Of a stretch of DNA of 64,000 nt, positions 22,662-30,750 are shown in pieces. Location of the stretch: assembly GCA_016210495.1 (NCBI GenBank), contig JACQUC010000047.1:1-64000 (forward strand). Direction: 5' to 3'. Under the pieces are notes generated by a model. That model saw nothing but the letters and a program-made list of their open reading frames with translations. It searched no databases and was not told where the DNA came from. A program made the translations under genes and the position numbers. How positions within the stretch are numbered: the first letter of the stretch is position 1; every line of letters begins with the position of its first letter. This DNA comes from Chloroflexota bacterium (GTDB lineage Bacteria; Chloroflexota; FW602-bin22; JACPRP01).

Positions 22662-23350
22662 GTGCACACTTCTTCAGGCTGGATCAGGCACGATCGTTCG
22701 GCTGAGCTGGATACGATACGGTTACCTCTGTTTCGGGCGCCCTTTTCGGCAAACGAACAGCGGCCGGCGCTGAATGGTCTGCACCTTCGCCCACTCGTTG
22801 GTCTGGTGCACGGCGCTACCCTGTCAAATGTCGTACTCCTTTGCCCGAATCGATCTGGGCTCGCGATGTGGGAACAGGGAAACGAATCGCTGGGTTGCAA
22901 AATCGAGGCTTGCGCGAGCGGCGCAGACGTCGAATCGGCGGTAGCATGTCCTCCGAAGCCAGCGAGTTCCGCCGGCGGCCAATTGCCCGCTTGAGTGCCA
23001 CGACTTGATGGACCGGCATCGGGGGAGTGCATTCCTTCATTTCATCAGGCTTCTTCTTGTATCACATTCCAGGAGCAATCTGGGACCAGACGGGCGGAGC
23101 CCCGTTTCTTCGCCCGCTGCCAACCGCCCGTTGCCCGCTATAGTCGGTAACGTCGTGCCGGATAGCGCGGAACAAAACCGTAACGCAGCAGTACCTCACT
23201 CATCACAGCTAAACGATCCCTTGAAACCGCGTTGCCGCTTCTCTCTTGAGGTGCTCAACAACGGAGTGCGAGCACGCAGCCGTTGAGAGATCTGTGACCA
23301 TTGCGCTGAATTGTAGGCTCGGCCGAGTCTGGAAGTGGAGTGATCAACCA
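22662..23350 (+). other. Long leader without a convincing gene
   Basis: About 690 bases between the promoter and the first likely start codon of the polysaccharide cluster. Short open frames exist on both strands but lack ribosome-binding sites, domain similarity or consistent composition. No riboswitch consensus or T-rich terminator was recognised. It may be a long 5' untranslated region or hold a decayed gene. Confidence 0.4.
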
Positions 23351-23581
23351 GTGGACACGATTAAGGACGACGAACTTATCTTGGATTTCAGGGAAGCGAT
23401 GGTTTTTCTCCGTTGTAGTCGACAGAAACTGTACAAACTGATGGTCAAGGGGGCAATTAAGGGTTACAAGGTAGGCAGCACCCGGGTCTTTTACAAGCGG
23501 GACCTCAAAGACCTGATCAGAGAATGCCCCCCTCCTCCATCGTTCTTGCGGTTAACATCGGACTCGGATGGCGACTCATGA
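23351..23581 (+). CDS. Excisionase-family helix-turn-helix protein
   Basis: A 76-residue protein with FREAMVFLRCSRQKLYKLMV, KGAIKGYKVGSTRVFYKRDL and KDLIRE, the winged HTH pattern of excisionase/MerR-like DNA-binding domains (HTH_17). The start chosen is GTG at 23351; an open frame extends upstream to 23246 without similarity. Its stop overlaps the start of the HlyD-like gene (ATGA), so it is translationally coupled. As first gene of the cluster it may be its transcriptional regulator rather than a phage excisionase; no integrase is nearby. Confidence 0.75.
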   Translation: MDTIKDDELILDFREAMVFLRCSRQKLYKLMVKGAIKGYKVGSTRVFYKRDLKDLIRECPPPPSFLRLTSDSDGDS

Positions 23582-25035
23582 GAACTCTGGCGAATGGCAT
23601 TCTTGGCCTCTTGGTGTTCAGTTTCGTGATCCTCGCTCTGATGACTGGTTGCGAGCTGCTCAACCCACCCGAGAAAGGCGTCGGCCAGGTTCCTAATTCT
23701 AAGATCCTTCCCCCCACGCCTACGCCATCCCCGGCTAGTTCGGAGACCACGGTGAAGGTCAGTCGAGCAGACCTGTCCGTTAAGCTCAAGCTGCGAGGTA
23801 GGGTAGTCGCCCGAAACGAGGTTCCTCTGTTCTTTCGCCGCGCGGGCTGGATCAGGTCGTCCGACCTCCAGATCGGGACTCAAATCGAGAAGGGAGCGCT
23901 GCTAGCAGAGTTGGACGACCCTGCCTTGGAAGATCAGATACAGGCAGCGCGGTTCAGTCTTGAGATGGCGCGCGTCGCCTTTGCTCAGGCGCAGGTGCCC
24001 TTGGCTCCTGGGAGAATCGCGGCGGCGGCGGACGCCATAACCGCCGCGCAACGCGACGTGGACACCGCCAAACTCAGGCTAGAGAAGGCGAAGATTCGCC
24101 CGCCTGAACAGGATCTCGTCTCCTTCCGGGCGGCCGTAGAAAAGGCTCGGGTGGCAGTCACCCTGGCTCAGAATGAATACGATCGTTTTGGTTGGCAGCG
24201 CGGTGGTCAGGCCTCTGCCGAGGCAAGAGTCTTGCACGCTGCGACACTCGATCTGCAAACGGCTCAGGCCGACCTGGATCGGGCGTTGAAAGGCACCAGG
24301 CCTGAGGACATCGCCATTCTCGAGGCCGAGGTTCGGGCCGCCGAGGCAGTTATGCAGGTGGCCAAGTCCAACCACGAATACGAGCTCCAGGCAGAGCAGA
24401 CCCGTGCTGAGCAGCGCGAGGCCGCGATCAAGCGCGCCCAGGCTGAGGTGAGCTTGCGTGATGGTGAGGTCGCGCGCCTGCAGGGCCGTTTGCAGGACCT
24501 GAAGCTTGTGGCCCCGTTCTCCGGCAGCATAGTCTCGCTCGAAGTCCGCGCAGGCGACAAGGTGAATCCCTTTCAGACCCTGGCGATCTTGGCCGATCCC
24601 AGCGACATTGAGATCGAGGCCAACGTGCCCGAAGATGATATGCTTCAGGTCTCCATTGGGCAAGATGCACAACTAGTTATGGATGGCTTTCCCAATCAGC
24701 GGTACAAAGCAAAGGTCGCTCAGATCCCTTCGAAGCCGATGCTTTGGCAGGGCAAGCAGGTCTACCAGGTGCGACTAGACTTTGCCGGCGACGAGAGGGC
24801 GCCCGCCACCATTCGTATGGGTTCTGATGTCGAGTTTAACGTCATCAAATCCAAGGTGCTTCTGTTGCCTGTGGGCGCCTTGCTGGGCGACGAGGGCAGA
24901 CGTTACGTCGAAGTGCCCTCGGGGAGCAGCACTTCCAAAGTGAATGTTGTCGTAGGCTCTACAAACGGTACCTATGCTGAGGTAGTTAGCGGGCTGCGCG
25001 AGGGTGACTCTGTGGTGGTGCGGCAGCAAAAGTAG
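23578..25035 (+). CDS. HlyD/RND-type periplasmic adaptor lipoprotein
   Basis: A 485-residue protein. The N-terminus LVFSFVILALMTGCELLN is a lipoprotein signal with Cys near residue 24, followed by a Pro/Thr linker, a biotinyl-lipoyl-like half (GWIRSSDLQIGTQIEKGALL), a long alpha-helical hairpin rich in Ala/Glu/Gln (about residues 115-310), the second lipoyl half (LVAPFSGSIVSLEVRAGDKV) and beta-barrel domains (VGALLGDEGRRYVEV). This is the membrane fusion protein layout. No partner RND or ABC permease lies beside it; a role in polysaccharide export or anchoring is inferred. ATG at 23578 overlaps the upstream stop. Confidence 0.87.
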   Translation: MRTLANGILGLLVFSFVILALMTGCELLNPPEKGVGQVPNSKILPPTPTPSPASSETTVKVSRADLSVKLKLRGRVVARNEVPLFFRRAGWIRSSDLQIGTQIEKGALLAELDDPALEDQIQAARFSLEMARVAFAQAQVPLAPGRIAAAADAITAAQRDVDTAKLRLEKAKIRPPEQDLVSFRAAVEKARVAVTLAQNEYDRFGWQRGGQASAEARVLHAATLDLQTAQADLDRALKGTRPEDIAILEAEVRAAEAVMQVAKSNHEYELQAEQTRAEQREAAIKRAQAEVSLRDGEVARLQGRLQDLKLVAPFSGSIVSLEVRAGDKVNPFQTLAILADPSDIEIEANVPEDDMLQVSIGQDAQLVMDGFPNQRYKAKVAQIPSKPMLWQGKQVYQVRLDFAGDERAPATIRMGSDVEFNVIKSKVLLLPVGALLGDEGRRYVEVPSGSSTSKVNVVVGSTNGTYAEVVSGLREGDSVVVRQQK

Positions 25036-25116
25036 TTTCTGAAGGCGCAGGCGTACTCGGGTCCTTCCCGTTCGGAGCCAAGATATTCCCTGGGTACGCT
25101 TGGGAGAGGGCGGACA

Positions 25117-26205
25117 ATGCTCTATGTGGCGATGTTGTTACTGTCGTTTGCAGTGACGTTTGTAACGACGCCTGTCTCGCGCCAGCTTGCCTATCGCCTC
25201 GGCGCCATCGACGCGCCGAAGGAGCTCGGCATTCACCGCGACCCTGTGCCACGTGCAGGGGGCGTCGCTATCTACCTCGGTTGGCTGGCAGGCATCGTCG
25301 CCGGCGGCGTTGTCGTCGGCTTCGCCGAAGCGCCACCGCTTCTATGGCTAGGCACGATTCTCGCCGGCACTTCTATTCTCGTGCTTGGGCTAATCGACGA
25401 CGTTCGTGGGCTCTCGCCACTGGCCAGGCTCGTCGGGCAGATAGCCACTGGAATAGTTCTTCTGGTGGCGGGAGTTGCGGCTCACATCCTGCCGCCGATC
25501 TGGCTCGACCTTGCCGTCAGCCTAATCTGGTTCGTGGCTCTCACGAACGCGCTGAATTTCCTCGACGGAATGGACGGACTGGCAGCAGGCGTCGCCATTG
25601 TGGCAGCGAGCTTCTTCGCAGCACTGGCCGCGATTCAGGGCAATACGCTGGCCTTGGCATTCGCTGCGGCGCTTATTGGCTCCGCCCTGGCGTTCCTTCG
25701 TTTCAACGTCTTTCCTGCCAGCATCTTTATGGGAGATGGGGGAAGCTTGTTCCTCGGTTCACAACTTGCCATCTTGGGTGTGACGGTAGCACAAGGACAG
25801 ACCTCTGTTGCCTGGCCTCTTGCTTCTCTTCTCGTCTTGGGCGTCCCGCTACTGGATGGACTTGGGGCGATCGTGCGCCGTCTCCGATCGAGACGCTCTT
25901 TGTTCGATGGGGATCGGAGACATTCTTACGACCTTATTTTCGCCCGGGGGCTCAGCCACGCCGCTACCGTTCGGGTAATGTGGCTTCTCACAGCTCTTGC
26001 TGGGCTCTGCGCCGTTTTCCTGGTACAGCAACCCTGGAGTATTCAGTCTGCTGTGGTGGTCACCAGCTTTGTCGCGGGCGCTGTAGCCCTCTCGGCCTGG
26101 CTGGGTTTGTTTTCTCCCGCGGGTCCGGCACGACCAGGCGGCGATCAAGTTCGGAAAGTTAGCGAGCGGCGGGTGCTTCAAAATGGATCTATCAAAAAGG
26201 CGTAA
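25117..26205 (+). CDS. WecA/MraY-family undecaprenyl-phosphate sugar-1-phosphate transferase
   Basis: A 362-residue polytopic enzyme that starts glycan assembly by moving a HexNAc-1-phosphate onto undecaprenyl phosphate. Hallmarks: HRDPVPRAGGVAIYLGWLAG, VLGLIDDVRGLSPLARLVGQ, NALNFLDGMDGLAAG (catalytic Asp pair), FMGDGGSLFLG and the cytoplasmic His motif DRRHSYDLIFARGLSH. ATG start is preceded by GGGAGAGGG. It overlaps the following dehydratase gene by 23 bases. Donor sugar cannot be read from sequence. Confidence 0.92.
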   Translation: MLYVAMLLLSFAVTFVTTPVSRQLAYRLGAIDAPKELGIHRDPVPRAGGVAIYLGWLAGIVAGGVVVGFAEAPPLLWLGTILAGTSILVLGLIDDVRGLSPLARLVGQIATGIVLLVAGVAAHILPPIWLDLAVSLIWFVALTNALNFLDGMDGLAAGVAIVAASFFAALAAIQGNTLALAFAAALIGSALAFLRFNVFPASIFMGDGGSLFLGSQLAILGVTVAQGQTSVAWPLASLLVLGVPLLDGLGAIVRRLRSRRSLFDGDRRHSYDLIFARGLSHAATVRVMWLLTALAGLCAVFLVQQPWSIQSAVVVTSFVAGAVALSAWLGLFSPAGPARPGGDQVRKVSERRVLQNGSIKKA

Positions 26206-28237
26206 CGGACGTATGCCCAAGGTCCGCATTTTCACGGCGAGCCTCAGACGGGCTAGCCGCACTAGCTTGCGCAATCGCCACGTGTTCTTTGCCGATTGCG
26301 CACTCATTCCTCTGGCAGCGTTGGCCGCCTTTGCCTTGCGCTTCGATGGGTTTGGCCGAGACTTTGTCACGTATCTGCCCACCTGCATCGCCTTCATGGC
26401 TCTGGCAACCGGGATAAGGCTGCCGCTGCTGAAGGGCACAGGAATGTATGCGCAGGCCTGGCGCTACGCGGGCCGGCGCGAGGTCATGGCTCTCGGCAAG
26501 GCAGTCCTCCTGTCAACTGCTGTTCTCACCGCACTGATGTTCGTCGTTTTCGCCGACGACGGGCTCTGGGAGACTCTCACCGGGACGACAAGTCCCGGCT
26601 TGCCCCGTTCTGTGTTGCTGATTGACGCCTTGCTGGCCTTCAACGTGCTGGGGACCATTCGGCTGGCCGCAAAGCTTCTTAGCATCAGCTCCTCCAGCAA
26701 TCGTGTCGCGCGCGTGCTGCACACGCCGGCTCCCACCACCCAGCGCGTCCTTTTGGTTGGCGCCGGCGACGCTGGGGCCAAAATCGCCGACGAAATGCGC
26801 CACAATCCGGGCCTGGGCCTGGTACCCGTCGGTTTCGTCGACGACGACCCTCACAAGCATGGAGTATTCGTACACGGTATCAGGGTGCTGGGAACCCGCA
26901 AGGACATCCCTGCGCTGGTGGGACGCCACCATGCCGAGCAGGTGCTTATGACCATGCCAACTGCCTCCGGATGGGTTGTACGCAACACCTTCAGCCTGTG
27001 CCAGCAGGCCGGCGTGCCGTGTCGAACGGTGCCCGGTATCTACGAGCTGATCAACGGATCGGTCAGTTTGCAACAGTCGCGCGATGTGAGAATCGAGGAC
27101 CTTTTGCGTCGAGAGCCTGTGAACTTGAACACTTCGGCCATCGCCGACTATCTCAGTGGCGCACGCGTTTTGGTGACTGGCGCGGGAGGATCCATTGGCA
27201 GTGAGCTTTGTCGTCGCATTGGAAGCTATTCTCCCGAACTGGTCATTCTGCTGGGCCATGGCGAGAACAGCATCTATCATATCGAGAAGGACCTTCGGCA
27301 TCGAATGCCCAATCTTTCCACCGCCCCTGTCATTGCCGACATCAGGGACACCCACCGTATCCGCGCAATAATGTCAGAATACCAGCCTACCGTAGTATTC
27401 CACGCCGCGGCACACAAGCACGTGCCGCTGATGGAAAGCCATGCCCAAGAGGTAGTTACGAACAACGTCTTCGGCACCTACACGATGCTTCGCGAAGCCG
27501 AGAGGGCGGGGGTTGACCGCTTCATCCTGGTCTCGACAGATAAGGCGGCCAATCCTGCGAATCTGCTAGGCGCCACAAAGCGGCTGGCTGAAATGCTTGT
27601 ATGTGAGTCTGCGTACCGAACCGGAAACGCTTACGCCTCGGTTCGATTTGGAAACGTGCTGGGCAGCCGTGGGAGCGTCGTCCCTCTCTTCCTGGATCAG
27701 ATCGCCGCTGGCGGCCCTATCACGGTCGTCCATCCTGACGTAACCCGCTATTTTATGACCATCCCTGAGGCAGCGCAGCTCATCGTCCACGCCGGAGCCT
27801 TGAGCGAAGGCGGCGAGGTCTTCATCCTGGATATGGGAGAGCCAATCAAGATCGTCGATTTGGCCGCGGACCTGGTCCGTCTCTCCGGCTTGCGGCTTGG
27901 TTCAGACATCGATCTCGCCTTCGTCGGCTTGCGTCCGGGCGAGAAGCTGCAGGAAGTCCTCATGACCGAGGTGGAGAGGGCCAGCGCCAGCAGGCGCCAG
28001 GGGGTGCTCGTATCCCGCCTCGAACAGGTAGCGAACTTGGACGCCGATATCGAGGCGCTGGAGGAATTGGCGAGGGCAGGAGCCCACGAGCCAATCGTTG
28101 CCAAACTTTGGCACCTACTGTTCGAGCATGACCCGGCTCGAACAGTTGATAATCCATCGCCAGCGCTCACCTATCGAGGCGCCGGAGCCGGCAACGAGCT
28201 TGGGGAAGTAAGCCCAAAGCTGGTAACCAGCAGCTAA
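26183..28237 (+). CDS. Membrane NDP-sugar 4,6-dehydratase (PglF/WbpM/CapD-like)
   Basis: A 684-residue protein: about four N-terminal membrane helices (to residue 180), a CoA-binding-like Rossmann region (RVLLVGAGDAGAKIADEM), then the SDR dehydratase domain with VTGAGGSIGSELCRRI, HAAAHKHVPLMES, STDKAANPANLLGATKRLAE, RFGNVLGSRGSVVPLF and RPGEKLQEVLM. Members convert UDP-HexNAc to 4-keto-6-deoxy sugars. Start is uncertain: ATG at 26183 overlaps the upstream gene, while ATG at 26213 gives almost the same protein. Confidence 0.93.
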   Translation: MDLSKRRNGRMPKVRIFTASLRRASRTSLRNRHVFFADCALIPLAALAAFALRFDGFGRDFVTYLPTCIAFMALATGIRLPLLKGTGMYAQAWRYAGRREVMALGKAVLLSTAVLTALMFVVFADDGLWETLTGTTSPGLPRSVLLIDALLAFNVLGTIRLAAKLLSISSSSNRVARVLHTPAPTTQRVLLVGAGDAGAKIADEMRHNPGLGLVPVGFVDDDPHKHGVFVHGIRVLGTRKDIPALVGRHHAEQVLMTMPTASGWVVRNTFSLCQQAGVPCRTVPGIYELINGSVSLQQSRDVRIEDLLRREPVNLNTSAIADYLSGARVLVTGAGGSIGSELCRRIGSYSPELVILLGHGENSIYHIEKDLRHRMPNLSTAPVIADIRDTHRIRAIMSEYQPTVVFHAAAHKHVPLMESHAQEVVTNNVFGTYTMLREAERAGVDRFILVSTDKAANPANLLGATKRLAEMLVCESAYRTGNAYASVRFGNVLGSRGSVVPLFLDQIAAGGPITVVHPDVTRYFMTIPEAAQLIVHAGALSEGGEVFILDMGEPIKIVDLAADLVRLSGLRLGSDIDLAFVGLRPGEKLQEVLMTEVERASASRRQGVLVSRLEQVANLDADIEALEELARAGAHEPIVAKLWHLLFEHDPARTVDNPSPALTYRGAGAGNELGEVSPKLVTSS

Positions 28238-28275
28238 ACGAGAGGGATTGATACCTTGCAGGGAGGACTCGTAAC

Positions 28276-29979
28276 TTGGAACTGCGTCGATCCGTAGCGG
28301 TCATCTGGCGAAGGATTTGGCTTATCATTCTCGCGACGGCGTTGGTTGCCGGTGGAACCTACGGCCTCAGCATCAACTCCACACCTATCTATCAGGCGGT
28401 GTCCACGATCGAGATCAACTACGGCGCCGACCCGCGCAGCGACGCGTATGCATCACTGCTCTACGGTGAACGGGCGGCCAAGACCTATGTCGAGCAACTG
28501 CGTTCGCCACAACTGGCGCGTGAGGTAGCAAGTGCGCTGGGCATTTCCCTATCGCCAGGAGTCATTCTAGGCATGAGTCGCGTCGATCAGGTACGCGATA
28601 CCCAGCTCATTCGCGTCTACGTCGAGCACAGTAGCCCGGAGCTGGCTCAAGCGGTAGCAAACAAGATCGCCGAAGTCTTCATCGCGCAGACGGCCGCAAA
28701 GCAGGAAGCCCGTTACCAAAGCGCCAAACGCGATCTGGATGTGCAGATCGCCGATCTGGAAAAGCAGATTGCCGACACACAGAAGGCGATTTCCGCGCTT
28801 GGCGATCCGCGCGACCCGCGCAACGCGAACATTCCCGAGTTCGCCCGCGTGGAGCAAACCAGGTTTGAGACCACTCTCTCTAGCTACCAGACACGCTATG
28901 TCATCCTGCTGAGGAGCGCCGAGGATTTCCGCCTGGCCGCCGCTCGCAACTCCGACAACATCAATCTGTTCTCTCCTGCCGAGATGCCGCGCGCACCTAT
29001 CCGGCCCCAAACAACGGTTAATGTGATGCTCGGGGTGATAGCCGGCCTCGCGCTTGGTTTGTCCTTGGCGTTCCTGCTCGAATACCTCGACGACACGGTC
29101 AAAGGCCCCGAAGAAATCGAAACCGCTCAGAAGCTCACCACCTTGGGCGTAATCACTCGTATTCGCCACATCAAACAGCGCAACCGGGGCCTTGTGACAG
29201 CCGCCGACGGTAAGTCCACAATCGCTGAGGCCTACCGTGTGCTCCGCACCAACTTCCAGTTCGCCGGCCTTGCCAGTCCACACTCCAGTGTCGTCGTCAC
29301 CAGCGCCTGGCCGTCCGAGGGCAAGACCACCACGCTTGCGAATCTAGGCGTTGTCCTTGCTCAGGCCGGCAAGCGGGTCATCCTGGTGGACAGCGACCTG
29401 CGACGACCCACAGTGCACAAGCTATTCGAGATCCCTCGGGAGCCAGGCCTGACGGACTTGTTGCTCAACCCAGAGGCCAGCCTGGACCAGGTTCTGGTGC
29501 CCACACACGTCGAGGGCCTGCGTGTGCTCCCTAGCGGACCATTGCCACCGAATCCGGCTGAGATCCTCAGCTCGCCGCGGATGGAGAAGCTGATGCGGGC
29601 GCTAGAGGCCGAGGCAGACATAGTCCTCTTCGACAGTCCCCCCGTGCTCTCGGTAGCCGACTCTGCGCTGCTCGCCGCTGCCACGGGCCATGTCGTGCTT
29701 GTGGTCGCCGCCGGCGCAACACGCACGAACGCCTTGGCCCGTGCCAAGGAGGCCCTCACGCGCACCAACGCCCGCATTCTCGGCGTGGTTCTCAACAAGG
29801 TCGACATCGAGCGCGGAGGGTACTATTACTACTATTATCATCGCTATTATAACTACTACGGTCGCGACAAGTCAGATGGAAAGGGAAGCGGCGCGAGGCC
29901 CAAGAGAGGGGCAAATGGGCGTGGGGAACCCGTCAAACTGCCAGCTTCGGCCAGAATCTCGCAGTCGGAGGATCTTTAG
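28276..29979 (+). CDS. Wzz-type chain-length regulator fused to BY-kinase
   Basis: A 567-residue protein combining a Wzz domain (two membrane helices, near residues 14-33 and 250-270, with periplasmic coiled coil) and a bacterial tyrosine kinase: Walker A TSAWPSEGKTTTLANLG, Walker A' VILVDSDLRRPTVHKLF and Walker B ADIVLFDSPPVLS. The tail is a tyrosine cluster (GGYYYYYYHRYYNYYGRDK), the usual autophosphorylation region, then a basic end. It controls polysaccharide chain length and export. Start is TTG with GGGAGG nine bases upstream. Confidence 0.93.
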   Translation: MELRRSVAVIWRRIWLIILATALVAGGTYGLSINSTPIYQAVSTIEINYGADPRSDAYASLLYGERAAKTYVEQLRSPQLAREVASALGISLSPGVILGMSRVDQVRDTQLIRVYVEHSSPELAQAVANKIAEVFIAQTAAKQEARYQSAKRDLDVQIADLEKQIADTQKAISALGDPRDPRNANIPEFARVEQTRFETTLSSYQTRYVILLRSAEDFRLAAARNSDNINLFSPAEMPRAPIRPQTTVNVMLGVIAGLALGLSLAFLLEYLDDTVKGPEEIETAQKLTTLGVITRIRHIKQRNRGLVTAADGKSTIAEAYRVLRTNFQFAGLASPHSSVVVTSAWPSEGKTTTLANLGVVLAQAGKRVILVDSDLRRPTVHKLFEIPREPGLTDLLLNPEASLDQVLVPTHVEGLRVLPSGPLPPNPAEILSSPRMEKLMRALEAEADIVLFDSPPVLSVADSALLAAATGHVVLVVAAGATRTNALARAKEALTRTNARILGVVLNKVDIERGGYYYYYYHRYYNYYGRDKSDGKGSGARPKRGANGRGEPVKLPASARISQSEDL

Positions 29980-30267
29980 ATGGGAGATACGCTCAGTTGG
30001 TTGGCGTTGATCTTTCTGATGATCGCTGGGTACTCGGCGGGGGCAACGCTCAGCGCTCGGATGGCCGGCCTAGGCGCCGGGGCCTCTCCCAGCCTTCTGG
30101 ACACCGCGATGGTGGTCGTGCTGTGGGTCGGCGGATTTGCGACGCGACTGACCATTCTCGAGCCGTGGACGGCCGTGCTCGTGTGGCTCTTGGTAGCCAT
30201 GGCCGCCGGCTTTTCGTTGAACCGGGTTCAGCCACATTCAAGTGAAAGCAAGGCGCTACTGCCGTAA
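29980..30267 (+). CDS. Small multi-helix membrane protein, function unknown
   Basis: A 95-residue protein with three hydrophobic segments (about residues 5-27, 38-58 and 62-82). ATG follows the BY-kinase stop directly. No family recognised. It belongs to a set of three small membrane genes that precede the carbamoyltransferase. Confidence 0.7.
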   Translation: MGDTLSWLALIFLMIAGYSAGATLSARMAGLGAGASPSLLDTAMVVVLWVGGFATRLTILEPWTAVLVWLLVAMAAGFSLNRVQPHSSESKALLP

Positions 30268-30291
30268 ATGCATACTGAGGGAGGTCCCGTT

Positions 30292-30522
30292 ATGCTGCGA
30301 CGTTGGTGGAATGCTTGGAGAGGGTTTGCTAGAGCAATGGCGGATTTCCAGACGCGTATCCTCCTGGGCCTGTTCTACTTTTTCGTGGTTATGCCCTTCG
30401 GCGCGGGTGTCAGCGCGTTTGGCGATCCGTTGGGTCTCAAGCGAAGGACGAGCCCATCGAACTGGTTAGCGAGGAACAGCACCACCGGCACAGACCTGGA
30501 CCTCGCAAGGAAGCAGTACTGA
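30292..30522 (+). CDS. Small membrane protein of the carbamoyltransferase neighbourhood
   Basis: A 76-residue protein: basic N-terminus (MLRRWWNAWRGFARAMADFQ), one hydrophobic segment (ILLGLFYFFVVMPFGAGVSA), then a polar tail. ATG at 30292 has GGGAGGT six bases upstream. Similar small proteins commonly precede DUF5989 and NodU/HypF-type carbamoyltransferase genes in polysaccharide loci. Role unknown. Confidence 0.7.
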   Translation: MLRRWWNAWRGFARAMADFQTRILLGLFYFFVVMPFGAGVSAFGDPLGLKRRTSPSNWLARNSTTGTDLDLARKQY

Positions 30523-30545
30523 GGCTAGGAGGTATAAAGAGACCT

Positions 30546-30725
30546 ATGCAAGCCCTAAAGAGCGCCATCTCACATCTTGGCATAGTGGGTGAGCTGCTTC
30601 TCTTCTTCTGGGATCGCAAGCTGTGGTGGTTGATTCCTATGTTGTTGATGCTGCTGCTGTTTGGACTGCTCCTGGTATTCGCTCAGGCGTCCAGCGTCGC
30701 ACCGTTTATCTATACGCTGTTCTAA
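30546..30725 (+). CDS. DUF5989-like single-pass membrane protein
   Basis: A 59-residue protein preceded by GGAGGTATAAAGAGACCT and ATG. Sequence features GELLLFFWDRKLWWLIPMLL, a Leu-rich helix, and the conserved ending SSVAPFIYTLF, all typical of DUF5989. This family is regularly found directly before carbamoyltransferases, as here (25 bases). A helper or membrane anchor for the carbamoyltransferase is a reasonable inference. Confidence 0.85.
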   Translation: MQALKSAISHLGIVGELLLFFWDRKLWWLIPMLLMLLLFGLLLVFAQASSVAPFIYTLF

Positions 30726-30750
30726 CAGGTTTCGATTGAGGGATTAGGGA

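Noticed and set aside
22655..23032. Coding frames on both strands in the leader of the polysaccharide cluster
   Set aside because: No ribosome-binding sites, low-complexity Arg/Ser/Pro composition and no domain similarity.
23351..23581. Phage or integrative-element excisionase
   Set aside because: The HTH resembles excisionases, but no integrase, attachment repeats or phage genes are nearby, and it is coupled to a polysaccharide-cluster gene.
29820..29870. TATTACTAC-rich microsatellite
   Set aside because: It is the codon run for the tyrosine cluster at the end of the BY-kinase, a normal feature of that family.
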